Below are positions 51,066 through 60,485 of a DNA stretch of 64,000 nucleotides, in pieces (within the stretch, counting starts at the first letter, position 1; each line of letters begins with the position of its first letter). Source of the stretch: Calditrichales bacterium MX18-03 (GTDB lineage: Bacteria; Bacillota; Clostridia; Lutisporales; Lutisporaceae); NCBI GenBank assembly GCA_021083345.1, contig JAJGRE010000005.1, positions 186,001-250,000 on the forward strand, given 5' to 3'. A program made the position numbers and the translations under genes. The notes under the pieces are model-generated. The model was not told the origin of the DNA. It made no database searches and was given only the letters and a program-made list of their open reading frames with translations.

Positions 51066-51962
51066 ATGGCTGGTAAGAATAAGGCTTGGCTGCTGCTGAC
51101 ATTGTGCAATCTGTTCTGGGCAGGAAATTATATATTGGGGAAATATGTCGTTGCAGAAATGACGCCGCTATGGATCACCTTCTCCCGTTGGCTGGCAGCA
51201 TCACTGCTGCTCCTTGGTATCGCACATTTCTACGAAAAGCCGGATTGGCGCGGCGTGGGAGCGGCATGGCCGACCTTGACCGGTATGGGTTTGCTAGGAA
51301 TTGTAGGCTACAATACCGTGCTTTATTCGGCGCTTAACTATACATCTGCAACAAATGCTGCTTTGGTCAGCGCGCTGAACCCCGGCGTGATGGTGGTATT
51401 CTCCGCTTTTTTGCTGCGGGAAAAAATATCGCGGATACAGGTATTGGGAATTGCCGTTTCCTTCACGGGGGTCCTTGTGGTGCTGACCGGCGGTGTTTTG
51501 CACCAGCTTCTGCAATTGGACTTCAACAGGGGCGACCTGCTGATGCTGGTGGCCATCCTGATGTGGACTTTGTACTCCATAATAGGCAAGCGCCTCACAG
51601 CTGTCCCGCCTGTCACGGCTACAGCGGCATCAGCTTTGATAGCTACACTGATAATGGCGCCGTTTGCAGCGGCACAGGGCATTGATGCCGGAAGCATCAG
51701 TCCTTTTACCATGGTTGGGATCCTGTATATCATCCTTTTCCCATCCATCTGTTCCTTCATATTCTGGAATATTTCCGTCAGAGAGGTCGGTGCAGGCAAG
51801 GCAGGCATTTTTCTCAACCTGATTCCGGTTTTCACGGCAGCCATCAGCTGGATGATGGGGGAGAGGATAACCGCAGCTCAAGTAATCGGCGGGCTGCTCG
51901 TATTTCTGGGTGTTTATTTGACTTCGGGACTGCTGGATAGAAGAATGGCAAGGAAAGCGTGA
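51066..51962 (+). CDS. DMT/EamA family exporter
   Basis: Ten-helix transporter (298 aa) with two EamA repeats: LLLTLCNLFWAGNYILGKYV at the start, NAALVSALNPGVMVVFSAFLLREKIS in repeat 1 and KAGIFLNLIPVFTAAISWMMGERIT in repeat 2, a canonical RhaT/YdcZ-like order. TGGAGGTGG precedes ATG 51066, and an extended -10 TATAAT is at 51026-51031. Substrate unknown. It differs clearly from the other EamA gene at 18979. Confidence 0.9.
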   Translation: MAGKNKAWLLLTLCNLFWAGNYILGKYVVAEMTPLWITFSRWLAASLLLLGIAHFYEKPDWRGVGAAWPTLTGMGLLGIVGYNTVLYSALNYTSATNAALVSALNPGVMVVFSAFLLREKISRIQVLGIAVSFTGVLVVLTGGVLHQLLQLDFNRGDLLMLVAILMWTLYSIIGKRLTAVPPVTATAASALIATLIMAPFAAAQGIDAGSISPFTMVGILYIILFPSICSFIFWNISVREVGAGKAGIFLNLIPVFTAAISWMMGERITAAQVIGGLLVFLGVYLTSGLLDRRMARKA

Positions 51963-52001
51963 AGGCAGCGCACTGGCCGTAAATAAGTGAAGGTTGTTTT
52001 G

Positions 52002-52054
52002 AAAGGCAATGCTGGGGCTCTATCGATTGCTTCAGCTGCAGCCTTTTTATTTTA
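52002..52054 (+). terminator. Possible terminator after EamA gene
   Basis: AAAGGC (52002-52007) pairs with GCCTTT (52041-52046), with inner GCTG/CAGC pairing possible, followed by TTATTTTATTTG. Imperfect stem. Confidence 0.5.
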
Positions 52055-52161
52055 TTTGTTTTTCCAATGTACGGCAGAAAGCGTGACACAACGCAAAACC
52101 GGAAATCTTTGATGAATATGGGGACAAGTCCGATTGGAGAAAATAAAGCTGAGGTGATGTT

Positions 52162-53004
52162 ATGAAAAAAAGATATTTTCCTATTTTGATACTCAGCGCT
52201 ATTGCCATTTCATTTTATTACGGACAGAAACCCCTGTCAGGCAGTGCTTTTTTCAATGCAAGGGCAAAAAATTATGAGATAACCATGAAGCAGGACTTAC
52301 AGTGCCTCATGGCGGCCTATCCCGAATATATCAAAGGCGTCGAAAAAAGCGATGAAGGAAATGTATTTTTGGTCATGAAGTCAGGCATAAGAATCCTTTA
52401 TGATGATAAGCGGGAAAAAAGCGCCGAAGAAAAAATAGCCGATCCTGATCTGCAGGATATGATGGAGCAGGAGTACAGCCTGTTTACAGACCAGAAGCTG
52501 AGAGGGAAAAACGATGACCCAGGGCGAGCAAGGGTCTATGCGCTTCTGAAAGAGGTATACGGCGCTTCACAGCAGCAGGTTGAAGGAAAATTGATAAATG
52601 TGAAAGCTGGAGGAAGGTTCTTCCAATTCAACAGGGAAAACCAAGCGGCAAAAGCTCTTCAATCTGCCATGCAGGAGCTGGCGCAGCTAGCCGAAACAAG
52701 GCCTGATGTCAGGGCGTGTGTTTTTCCCTGCAGCGGCACGTACAACTACCGGTATATTGCGGACACCAACCGCCTGAGCCCCCACGCCTTCGGCATTGCC
52801 ATCGACCTGGCCCGGGACAAGAGAGACTATTGGAAATGGGCATCCCGGGAACAGGGACAGAAAAGGCTGGCTTCTTATCCCAAAGAGATTGTCGAGATCT
52901 TTGAAAAGAACAACTTCATCTGGGGCGGGAAATGGGGACATTTTGACATACTGCATTTTGAGTACCGTCCTGAGATCATTTTAAAAGCACGGTTAAGCAG
53001 CTGA
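52162..53004 (+). CDS. M15 family peptidase (VanY/L-Ala-D-Glu peptidase-like)
   Basis: Predicted membrane-anchored cell-wall peptidase (280 aa). N-terminal signal anchor YFPILILSAIAISFYY. The zinc site of M15 enzymes is present: SPHAFGIAIDLA (SxHxxGxAxD) and KWGHFDILHFEYRPE with the C-terminal His; YNYRYI and GGKWGH fit the M15C subgroup. It would trim peptidoglycan stem peptides. GAGGTGATG precedes ATG 52162. A very stable hairpin follows its stop. Confidence 0.88.
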   Translation: MKKRYFPILILSAIAISFYYGQKPLSGSAFFNARAKNYEITMKQDLQCLMAAYPEYIKGVEKSDEGNVFLVMKSGIRILYDDKREKSAEEKIADPDLQDMMEQEYSLFTDQKLRGKNDDPGRARVYALLKEVYGASQQQVEGKLINVKAGGRFFQFNRENQAAKALQSAMQELAQLAETRPDVRACVFPCSGTYNYRYIADTNRLSPHAFGIAIDLARDKRDYWKWASREQGQKRLASYPKEIVEIFEKNNFIWGGKWGHFDILHFEYRPEIILKARLSS

Positions 53005-53036
53005 GAAAGGTCTGTCAAGTTGACAGACCTTTCTCA
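53002..53036. terminator. Very stable hairpin after the M15 gene
   Basis: Perfect 16-bp stem TGAGAAAGGTCTGTCA / TGACAGACCTTTCTCA with a 3-base loop. On the plus strand it is followed by AAAAAAGAGTTCTTTTTT rather than directly by T, so termination may rely on that second small hairpin. Confidence 0.65.
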
Positions 53037-53115
53037 AAAAAGAGTTCTTTTTTATAGGGGGGGTGCAATATACTAAATAAGATAAATAATGCGTTAAAGG
53101 CAGGGGTTTTGTAGC

Positions 53116-54231
53116 GTGAGGATTTTTTTTGCTGAGAAAACCAGGTACCGCGTCGTAAAATGGCTGCTTCCAATTGCATTACTGGTGCTTATTGGCCTGA
53201 ACATGTCCGAAGGGATGCTGATAAGTGTCTTTGAACCTAATGATGAAGCTGCGGATGCCATCCGTTACATTTTTGCAGTCAGGAATGAAGCCATCATAAA
53301 CGGCGATCTGGAATCGGTGAAATCCATGTACAATACGGCGACGAAATATGGAACCTGGGCCTACGAATATGAGGTCCGAAAGGTAAAGTATATACATAAT
53401 TGGGAAAAGAAGCAAGGCGTCAAGTTCATCGAGATAACGCCCAATGTGATGATCCGGAGCTTGAAGGATAAAGGTGACAGATTTTCCGCCAATATCGTCT
53501 GTTCTACGGAATATAAATACATATACGAAGACAAGCCGGAGGAACTGAACAGCTGCCGCATCGGAACCTATCATGCTCTGGACATCATGAAAAAAGAAAA
53601 TACATGGATCATAGCAAAGGAATGGTACAAGGATCCGTTTGCCGATTCCCTCAACTTGAATAGACTGAATGAGGAGACTGTTAAGCAGCATATCCTTTCA
53701 CAAGGGCCCCGCGACTTGTCCGGTATCCTTGAGAGGCGAAGAAATGCCGTTGCTTACGCCGATATGTACTGCGGCGCTGCAAGTGAAGAGCAATATGGGC
53801 ATAAGTATAACAAGAAATACCGGAATTACAACTCCCAGGGCGGCGACTGCGCAAACTTTGCATCCCAGATTCTTTTCGAAGGCGGCAAGTTCAGGAAGAA
53901 CAAGACCTGGAACCATGACCGCAATGGTGCAACGCGGGCTTGGGTCAATGCAGACGGCTTCAAAAGCTATATGGTCAACAGCGGGAGAGCCTCCGTCATA
54001 GCCTACGGCAGCTATGAGAAGGTATATAAGGCATCCTACAAGCTGCTGCCGGGTGATTTTGTGGCTTATGAGAAAAAAGGAGACATCACCCATATTTCGG
54101 TTGTAACAGATGCCGATTCAAGAGGATATGCGCTGGTAAGCTGTCATAATACCGATAGGAGCAGGGTCCCGTGGGATCTTGGGTGGAGCAACTCCAGCAT
54201 TCGCTTCTGGCTGGTCAGGGTTCATTATTAA
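53116..54231 (+). CDS. Amidase_6 domain protein, membrane-anchored
   Basis: Predicted extracytoplasmic CHAP/NlpC-like hydrolase (371 aa). One N-terminal helix (WLLPIALLVLIGLNM) anchors it. Residues ~30-190 form a stalk domain with no motif I recognise. The C-terminal domain (~205-370) is the putative amidase domain PF12671: RRNAVAYADMYCG, GGDCANFASQILFEGG with the catalytic-type Cys, LLPGDFVAYEKKGDITHISVVT with the His, and SCHNTD. Members are common in spore formers and may act in peptidoglycan or coat remodelling. Start is GTG 53116, the ribosome site being weak. Confidence 0.85.
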   Translation: MRIFFAEKTRYRVVKWLLPIALLVLIGLNMSEGMLISVFEPNDEAADAIRYIFAVRNEAIINGDLESVKSMYNTATKYGTWAYEYEVRKVKYIHNWEKKQGVKFIEITPNVMIRSLKDKGDRFSANIVCSTEYKYIYEDKPEELNSCRIGTYHALDIMKKENTWIIAKEWYKDPFADSLNLNRLNEETVKQHILSQGPRDLSGILERRRNAVAYADMYCGAASEEQYGHKYNKKYRNYNSQGGDCANFASQILFEGGKFRKNKTWNHDRNGATRAWVNADGFKSYMVNSGRASVIAYGSYEKVYKASYKLLPGDFVAYEKKGDITHISVVTDADSRGYALVSCHNTDRSRVPWDLGWSNSSIRFWLVRVHY

Positions 54232-54419
54232 TAACCTCCATATCAAAGCCTCCTGCAGCAAGGAGGTTTTTACTTTCTGCAACGAAACAGCTGCAGCAGG
54301 CTCGTCTGGCGTTTTATTATGCCTTCCTCACTCATATAAATATTTATAAGGTTACCTGAGTATCTTACATTGCGTCCCACGAATACAATATTAGCATGAG
54401 AGGGAGGGAGCTAAGGCCT

Positions 54420-56342
54420 ATGGAGTTTATCGATTTGATTCATAAAGATAGAGAGAAGCATAAGAAGCTGTCCTTCGAAGGGACCTTCCTGGACTATCTC
54501 GAGTTGGTAAAGAAAAACCCGTCCATGGTGAAGCTGGCGCATAAAAGAATGCACGATATCATCATCGAGAAGGGCTTTGAAGTGCTGAAACCGGAGGAAA
54601 ATGACAGGATAAGGAAGCTTCACGGCAACCAGACCATTACCAGGTATGCGTTCTTCAGGCCGGATTTTTACGGCATCGACAAGACGCTAATGAAGCTGGT
54701 GGACTATTTCCACTCTGCTGCCATGATGGGAGAGGAAGCCAGACAGGTGCTTTACCTGGTAGGTCCGGTGGGCTCAGGCAAGTCTTCCATTATGGAATCG
54801 CTGAAGAAAGCACTGGAGGGCAGCGAACCCATTTATGCGTTAAAGGGATGCCCTATGCGGGAGGAACCGCTGCATCTGATCCCGAAGCACCTTCGGAGGG
54901 AGTTCGAAGAAATCCTGGGTGTGAAGATCGAGGGAGACTTGTGTCCCATATGCCGTTACCGCCTGAAGGAGGAATATCAAGCCCAATATGAACGATTCCC
55001 TGTGATCAGTACGGATTTTTCCATACGGTCAAAAAAGGGTATCGGCGTGGTCCCGCCGGTTGACCCCAATAATCAGGATACCTCCGTCCTGATCGGTTCG
55101 GTGGATATTTCAAAAATGGACCTGTATCCGGAGGATGATCCCCGTGTTTTTTCACTGAATGGCGCCTTCAATGTCGGAAACAGGGGTGTCGTTGAGTTTA
55201 TAGAGGTCTTCAAGAATGATGTGGAATACCTTCATGCCATCATCACGGCGACTCAGGAAAAGTCCATTCCCACGCCCGGCAAGGGGTCCATGATCTACTT
55301 TGACGGCATCATCCTGGCTCACTCCAATGAAGCGGAGTGGAATAAGTTCAAGTCGGACCACACCAACGAAGCCATATTGGATAGGATCGTCAAGATCGAG
55401 GTGCCCTATTGCCTAGAGCTGAACGAAGAGATCAAGATCTATGAAAAAATACTGAAAAAGAGCAGCTTCAAATCCCATATTGCACCTCATACCATCGATA
55501 TTGGCGCTATGTTTGCCATCCTGACCCGGCTGACACCTTCAAACAAGGTGGACCCACTGGCAAAAATGAAGATTTATAATGGAGAAGAAATCGTAGAAAA
55601 GGGCATGACCAAAAAGATAGATGTAACGGAGCTGAGGGAGGAAGCTGGCTTGCGGGAAGGCCTGTCGGGCATATCCACCCGGTTTGTCATCAAGGCCATC
55701 GATACAGCCCTTACCAATTCGGAGCATGAGTGCATCAATCCCCTGAGTGTTATGGAAAGTCTGATCCGGGCCGTCAAGGAAACGGATATCGCTGAGGCTG
55801 AGAAGAAAAGACAGCTGGCTTTCCTGCAGGACACCATCCGCAAGGAATATAACAGGGTTTTGGAAAAAGAGATTACAAAGGCGTTTATCCATAGCTACAG
55901 CGAGCAGGCCGAGACACTTTTCAACAATTACCTGGATCATGCCGAGGCCTTTATCAACAAGACGAAAATGAAGGATAAGTCGACCGGCGAGCAGCTGGAA
56001 CCCGACCTGAAATTCCTGCGCTCCATAGAGGAGCAGATCGGTATTTCGGAGAGCGCGTCAAATGGCTTTCGGGCAGATGTTACCTCCTATATGTTTTACC
56101 TGATGCGGAAGGGCAGCAAGATCCATTATGCCTCCTACGAGCCGCTGAAGGAAGCCATAGAAAAGAAGCTCACAGCCTCTGTCAGGGAACTGTCCCGTGT
56201 GATTACCAAGGCCAACGTCAGAGACAAGGAACAGGACGATAAATTCGACGCCATGGTGCAGGAAATGAAGGCCAACGGCTACTGTGACCATTGCTGCAAT
56301 GTGATACTGAAGTATGCTGCCAACAATTTGTGGAAGGATTGA
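54420..56342 (+). CDS. prkA: PrkA family AAA+ serine kinase/protease-like protein
   Basis: Sporulation- and stress-associated AAA+ protein (640 aa, near the family norm), equivalent to B. subtilis PrkA and E. coli YeaG. Walker [15 protein letters not shown] is at about 114. Conserved features: [17 protein letters not shown], the CPICRYRL zinc-like pair, [40 protein letters not shown], and the C-terminal PrkA domain with [14 protein letters not shown] 54420 gives the standard start MEFIDLI. First of three tightly linked genes prkA-yhbH-spoVR, a conserved trio; in B. subtilis it is under early sporulation control. Confidence 0.96.
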   Translation: MEFIDLIHKDREKHKKLSFEGTFLDYLELVKKNPSMVKLAHKRMHDIIIEKGFEVLKPEENDRIRKLHGNQTITRYAFFRPDFYGIDKTLMKLVDYFHSAAMMGEEARQVLYLVGPVGSGKSSIMESLKKALEGSEPIYALKGCPMREEPLHLIPKHLRREFEEILGVKIEGDLCPICRYRLKEEYQAQYERFPVISTDFSIRSKKGIGVVPPVDPNNQDTSVLIGSVDISKMDLYPEDDPRVFSLNGAFNVGNRGVVEFIEVFKNDVEYLHAIITATQEKSIPTPGKGSMIYFDGIILAHSNEAEWNKFKSDHTNEAILDRIVKIEVPYCLELNEEIKIYEKILKKSSFKSHIAPHTIDIGAMFAILTRLTPSNKVDPLAKMKIYNGEEIVEKGMTKKIDVTELREEAGLREGLSGISTRFVIKAIDTALTNSEHECINPLSVMESLIRAVKETDIAEAEKKRQLAFLQDTIRKEYNRVLEKEITKAFIHSYSEQAETLFNNYLDHAEAFINKTKMKDKSTGEQLEPDLKFLRSIEEQIGISESASNGFRADVTSYMFYLMRKGSKIHYASYEPLKEAIEKKLTASVRELSRVITKANVRDKEQDDKFDAMVQEMKANGYCDHCCNVILKYAANNLWKD

Positions 56343-56346
56343 TTTT

Positions 56347-57543
56347 ATGGCGATTTTCAGGGATTTCAATCCCGTTGATCACGACAGGGCAGTGGAGGAC
56401 AGAAGGCGGCACCGGCAGCTGGTAGAGGAGTCCATTAAAAAGAACCTGGCGGATATCGTGGCAGAGGAGAGTCTGATTGGTGAAAACAAAAACAAAAAAA
56501 TCAAGATACCCATCCGCGGCATAAAGGAATATCAATTCATATACGGTAAAAACATATCCGGCGTCGGCAGCGGAGACGGTTCCGAAAAGCGGGGCGACAA
56601 AGCCGGCAGTGGTGCAGAGGGAGGGCAGGGAAGCGGAGGTGCCGGCAACGAGGAAGGGGAGGACATTTACGAAACCGAGGTAACCGTAGAGGATATCTTG
56701 GGCTACCTCTTTGATGACCTGAGCCTTCCGGATCTGGATAAGAAGAAGTTCTCCGAGATCCTATCCGAGGATGCCAGAAAGCGTTCCGGCTATCAGCGGA
56801 ATGGGATACCGCCCAGGCTGGCAAAAAAACGCTCGGTGGTGGAGAAGCTGAAAAGGAGGCAGGCAGTAAAGCGGGCGGCAGAGACTGAGGGCATGGATCA
56901 AACGGAACTAGGCGAGCTATCGGCAGCCGGAAGGGAGGCAGGGCGTTTTCCGTTCAAGGAAGACGATCTCAGGTATAACCGGATGAAGGAGTCGAAAAAA
57001 AGGGAGTCCAATGCGGTGGTGCTTTGCATCATGGACGTGTCCGGCTCTATGGATGCTACCCGTAAATATCTGGCACGGTCCTTCTTTTTCATGCTCCATC
57101 AGTTTATAAAACTGAAGTATGTCAACGTGGAGGTTGTATTTATTGCCCATACCACCACCGCAAAGGTGGTAGGCGAAAACGAGTTTTTCCATAGGGGGGA
57201 GTCAGGCGGGACCTGCATCTCCAGCGGGTATGAAAAGGCCCTGGAGCTTATAGCGCAGCAATACAGCCCGGCTATGTGGAATATCTACGCCTTCCATGTC
57301 AGCGATGGCGAAAACTGGACGGATGACAATAACAAGGCAGTGGAAGCGGCAAAAAAGCTCTGCGGCGTATGCAACCTCTTCGGGTTTGCAGAAGTGATGC
57401 CCAGCACCTTTATTACCTCCATCAAAAGCAAGTTTGCAGCAACGGTAACATCCTCCAATTACATTGCCGCAACCATTCAAAAGAAAGAAGACTTGTGGCC
57501 CGCTCTGAAATCCATTTTAAAAAAAGAATTGAAAGCAGGTTGA
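56347..57543 (+). CDS. yhbH: YhbH/DUF444 family protein
   Basis: Sporulation-linked protein (398 aa, cytosolic), partner of PrkA and SpoVR. N-terminus [25 protein letters not shown] is typical. A Gly/Glu-rich disordered stretch (~85-115) precedes the conserved core, which has a von Willebrand A-like MIDAS motif [11 protein letters not shown] at about 227 and [15 protein letters not shown]. Homologues include E. coli YeaH. It starts 4 bases after prkA; spoVR starts 4 bases after it. Molecular activity unknown. Confidence 0.95.
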   Translation: MAIFRDFNPVDHDRAVEDRRRHRQLVEESIKKNLADIVAEESLIGENKNKKIKIPIRGIKEYQFIYGKNISGVGSGDGSEKRGDKAGSGAEGGQGSGGAGNEEGEDIYETEVTVEDILGYLFDDLSLPDLDKKKFSEILSEDARKRSGYQRNGIPPRLAKKRSVVEKLKRRQAVKRAAETEGMDQTELGELSAAGREAGRFPFKEDDLRYNRMKESKKRESNAVVLCIMDVSGSMDATRKYLARSFFFMLHQFIKLKYVNVEVVFIAHTTTAKVVGENEFFHRGESGGTCISSGYEKALELIAQQYSPAMWNIYAFHVSDGENWTDDNNKAVEAAKKLCGVCNLFGFAEVMPSTFITSIKSKFAATVTSSNYIAATIQKKEDLWPALKSILKKELKAG

Positions 57544-57547
57544 TGGC

Positions 57548-58915
57548 ATGACCTACACACTATCCGAGCTGCAGGGCTGGAGCGACAAGATTGAAGTGAT
57601 TGCGAAAGGAGCAGGCCTTGATTTTTATACACAGGAATTTGAAATCATCAGCTACAAGGAGATGCTGTCTTATGAAGCCTACATCGGCATGCCCTCTCGC
57701 TACCCTCATTGGAGCTTCGGCAAGGCTTACGAAAAGCTCAGGACGCTTTACCAATACAACCTAACCGGCCTGCCCTATGAGATGGTAATCAACTCAAACC
57801 CCTGCCTGGCGTATTTGATGAAGGACAATACCCTACTGCTTCAGATCCTCACCATTGCCCATGTGTACGGGCATAACGACTTTTTCAGGAACAACCGCCT
57901 CTTCAAGGACGGGACGGATGCCAAGTACACCCTGGAGATGTTTAAGAACCATGCGGATATGATCAAAGCCTATGTCAATGACCCCAGCATCGGCTATGAG
58001 AAGGTGGAACGGGTCCTGGATGCGGCGCATGCTGTCAAGCTGCAAACAGCCAGGGTTGCAGGCTTGCGGAAAAGAAACAAGGAGGAACTGAAGAAACAAA
58101 TCATGGAGGACTATAACAGGAAGGCCTCGCAGCGGCATATATTGGAGCCCTATGTGGAAATCATGCCGCCCGATATCAATAAAATACCTTTGGAGCCGGA
58201 GGAAGACCTGCTGCTTTTCATTTCAGAGTATGGAAAGCTGGAGGCTTGGGAAAAAAGCGTTTTGGATATCGTTAGGGAGGAAACAGGCTATTTCATCCCG
58301 CAGATTGAAACCAAGATTATGAACGAGGGCTGGGCCAGCTTCTGGCATTACCGCATCCTGAAGGAGCTGGAGCTGCCGGATGCACTGTACCTGGAATTTA
58401 TCAAACGGCACAATAGCGTTGTAACACCGGTCAGGGGGAGCCTCAACCCCTACTATCTGGGCTTTGAAATGTTCAAGGCTTTAGAGGAGCAGTATGGCGG
58501 GGAAAAAGTTTTTGAGGCAAGGGCTTTGGAACGGGACCAGTCCTTTATCAAGCGGTATCTGACACGGGCGCTTTGCGAGAAGCTGCATTTGTTCGAATAT
58601 GTAAAGGAAAAGAATGACTATGTCATAAGCGAAGTATCCGATGAGGACGGCTGGATGAAGATAAGGGATAGCCTCAGCAGCATGGCCGGCATGGGTATGG
58701 TTCCATTGATCCAGGTTGCTGACATGTCAAACCGGGACAGGACGCTGACACTGGAGCATGTGTTCGACGGGAGAGAGCTGGATAAGGCCTATGCGGAAAA
58801 AACGCTGAGGCATGTAGTAGAGCTGTGGGGGCATAAGGCTGCACTGAAGACAAATCTTAACGGGATCAATATTCTGATGATATGCAGCGAGGATATGAAG
58901 GTTTCTTATTCTTAG
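57548..58915 (+). CDS. spoVR: SpoVR family protein
   Basis: Cytosolic protein (455 aa) needed for spore cortex formation in B. subtilis; E. coli homologue YcgB. Signatures: GMPSRYPHWSFGKAYEKL, YEMVINSNPCLAYLM, HVYGHNDFFRNNRLF, EGWASFWHYRIL and NPYYLGFEMF. Third gene of the prkA-yhbH-spoVR operon. Presence of the full trio supports a spore-forming host, although Proteobacteria also carry it. A weak hairpin AACCACTT/AAGTGGTT (58940-58956) follows. Confidence 0.96.
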   Translation: MTYTLSELQGWSDKIEVIAKGAGLDFYTQEFEIISYKEMLSYEAYIGMPSRYPHWSFGKAYEKLRTLYQYNLTGLPYEMVINSNPCLAYLMKDNTLLLQILTIAHVYGHNDFFRNNRLFKDGTDAKYTLEMFKNHADMIKAYVNDPSIGYEKVERVLDAAHAVKLQTARVAGLRKRNKEELKKQIMEDYNRKASQRHILEPYVEIMPPDINKIPLEPEEDLLLFISEYGKLEAWEKSVLDIVREETGYFIPQIETKIMNEGWASFWHYRILKELELPDALYLEFIKRHNSVVTPVRGSLNPYYLGFEMFKALEEQYGGEKVFEARALERDQSFIKRYLTRALCEKLHLFEYVKEKNDYVISEVSDEDGWMKIRDSLSSMAGMGMVPLIQVADMSNRDRTLTLEHVFDGRELDKAYAEKTLRHVVELWGHKAALKTNLNGINILMICSEDMKVSYS

Positions 58916-59003
58916 GTTTGTCATTTATTAAGAAAGAGAAACCACTTGAAGTGGTTCTGTAAATAGCATAAAATAGAAATAGACTAAAAAGGGAGGTGCA
59001 GAG

Positions 59004-59129
59004 ATGACAGCCGTTGGCAGGTTCAGCATGATGGCCTATTTGGCAGAGACCCATGCGGTTATATCCGTTTTTGGCGTACAAGGGAGTATTGCGTCCAAAA
59101 TTGGATATTATGTAAACCTGTACAGGTAG
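59004..59129 (+). CDS. Candidate 41-residue leader peptide ORF
   Basis: Short ORF with GGGAGGTG 7 bases before ATG 59004, encoding MTAVGRFSMMAYLAETH and ending VNLYR. It lies in the 348-bp gap between spoVR and the MFS exporter. Downstream are a terminator hairpin and a competing pairing, an arrangement known from drug-inducible exporters in which ribosome stalling on a leader releases attenuation. There is no homology I can name; it could also be a small membrane-associated protein or chance. Confidence 0.5.
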   Translation: MTAVGRFSMMAYLAETHAVISVFGVQGSIASKIGYYVNLYR

Positions 59130-59131
59130 CG

Positions 59132-59197
59132 CTTTGCATTTCAGTGATGATAGGGATAGGACCTCTAAGCAAAGACACTGCTTGGGGGTTTTCATTA
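59132..59197 (+). promoter_or_regulatory. Terminator/antiterminator leader of the MFS gene
   Basis: Terminator stem CCTCTAAGCA (59162-59171) / TGCTTGGGGG (59179-59188, two G-T pairs), then TTTTCATTATTTTT. CTTTGC at 59132-59137, three bases after the leader stop codon, can pair with GCAAAG at 59169-59174 and so break the stem. A ribosome at the leader stop would cover CTTTGC; one stalled upstream would free it. Confidence 0.55.
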
Positions 59198-59263
59198 TTT
59201 TTGGATGCATTCGGCGGGAGGGCGTCAAAACCGGTTAAAAATCATATTTTGGGGGAATGCATC

Positions 59264-60448
59264 ATGGAACATCATGTTCAGTTAAAGAAAAATATAAGCA
59301 AAAACTATTTGTTCACACTTATCAGCAATGTGGATCTGACAAGAGGTATCTGGATGATCTACCTTGCCTCCAAAGGGATGAGCCTGACACAGTTGGGCCT
59401 TCTGGAGACGGTTTTTCATCTGACCTCCTTTACCATGGAGGTACCCACAGGCGCGGTAGCCGATCTATTCGGCAGAAAAACCAGCAGGGTCCTGGGAAGG
59501 GTTTTTTCATTGATCAGCGTCGTACTGCTGCTGCTTGCAGACAGCTTCCTGTGGTTCGCCATCTCTTTTGTCTTTACGGCACTGTCCTATAATCTGGAGT
59601 CCGGTGCAGGGGATGCACTGGTTTATGATTCCCTGAAGGAAATCGACGAGGAAGCTCAGTTCATGCGGGTCGCAGGAAACAAGGAAGTATTCTATCAGAT
59701 TGCAAGCACGGTTTCCTTTTTGGTGGGTGGTTACCTGGCAACCAAAAGCTATACGGTAGCCTTTATACTGACCATCATCATCGGGACTGCGTCACTGCTG
59801 CAATCCATGACCTTTAGAGAGCCAAGCATCGGAAAAAGGGAGCGGGCAAAAGAGGAAGGGAATATTTTCTTTGCACAGCTCCGTGAGAGTGCTGCCGTCG
59901 TCAGGAGCAACCCCAGAATCGGTGCGCTGATCGTATTCTGTCAGGTCATCCTGACCTTTTGCACCTGTATTTTCTTCTACCTACAGAACTATATGAAAGC
60001 GGGCGGCTATAGCGAAGCGACAATAGGGCTGGTTTATGCCGTTTCAGCCCTGGGAGCGGCTGTGATTGCACCTCAGGTCCACAGAATTGAAAGGCGCATT
60101 AAAGAGAAGGGTATCCTCATTGTCATGCCTTTTATAACCATAGGCTGCATCTGGGGTGTGGCCATGAGCCGTTATCACTACGCATTCTTTATCCTGCTGA
60201 TGCTCACAGAGAGCATTATCTATGTCGCCATGAGCGACTATATCAACAAGATGATTCCCAGTGAAAGCCGGGCGACCATTCTTTCTTTTGCCAGCATGGT
60301 TTTCAGTTTCTTTATGATTACGCTGTTTCCGCTGATAGGCTTGCTGGGGGACCGGTATTCCCTGGCGTTTGCCTTCATGTGCCTGGGCGTACTGGGCAGC
60401 ACCTTCGTCATATTGAACACCTTTATATTATTAAGAAAGACCAGGTAG
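59264..60448 (+). CDS. MFS transporter, drug-efflux type
   Basis: Twelve-helix major-facilitator exporter (394 aa). Motif A-like loop VADLFGRKTSRVLGR between helices 2 and 3, LTRGIWMIYLASKGMSLTQLGLLETVFHLTSFTMEVPTGA in the first two helices, and SALSYNLESGAGDALVYDSL typical of the macrolide/tetracycline-like branch. ATG 59264 has GGGGGAATG upstream; an in-frame start at 59144 would fall before the terminator and was rejected. Substrate unknown. It is preceded by a possible attenuation leader. Confidence 0.88.
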   Translation: MEHHVQLKKNISKNYLFTLISNVDLTRGIWMIYLASKGMSLTQLGLLETVFHLTSFTMEVPTGAVADLFGRKTSRVLGRVFSLISVVLLLLADSFLWFAISFVFTALSYNLESGAGDALVYDSLKEIDEEAQFMRVAGNKEVFYQIASTVSFLVGGYLATKSYTVAFILTIIIGTASLLQSMTFREPSIGKRERAKEEGNIFFAQLRESAAVVRSNPRIGALIVFCQVILTFCTCIFFYLQNYMKAGGYSEATIGLVYAVSALGAAVIAPQVHRIERRIKEKGILIVMPFITIGCIWGVAMSRYHYAFFILLMLTESIIYVAMSDYINKMIPSESRATILSFASMVFSFFMITLFPLIGLLGDRYSLAFAFMCLGVLGSTFVILNTFILLRKTR

Positions 60449-60452
60449 AAAA

Positions 60453-60482
60453 GAAGCCCGTCAGAATGGCGTGACGGGCTTC
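60453..60482. terminator. Bidirectional terminator
   Basis: Perfect 11-bp stem GAAGCCCGTCA (60453-60463) / TGACGGGCTTC (60472-60482), between the MFS gene and convergent fabF. Confidence 0.85.
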
Positions 60483-60485
60483 GCT

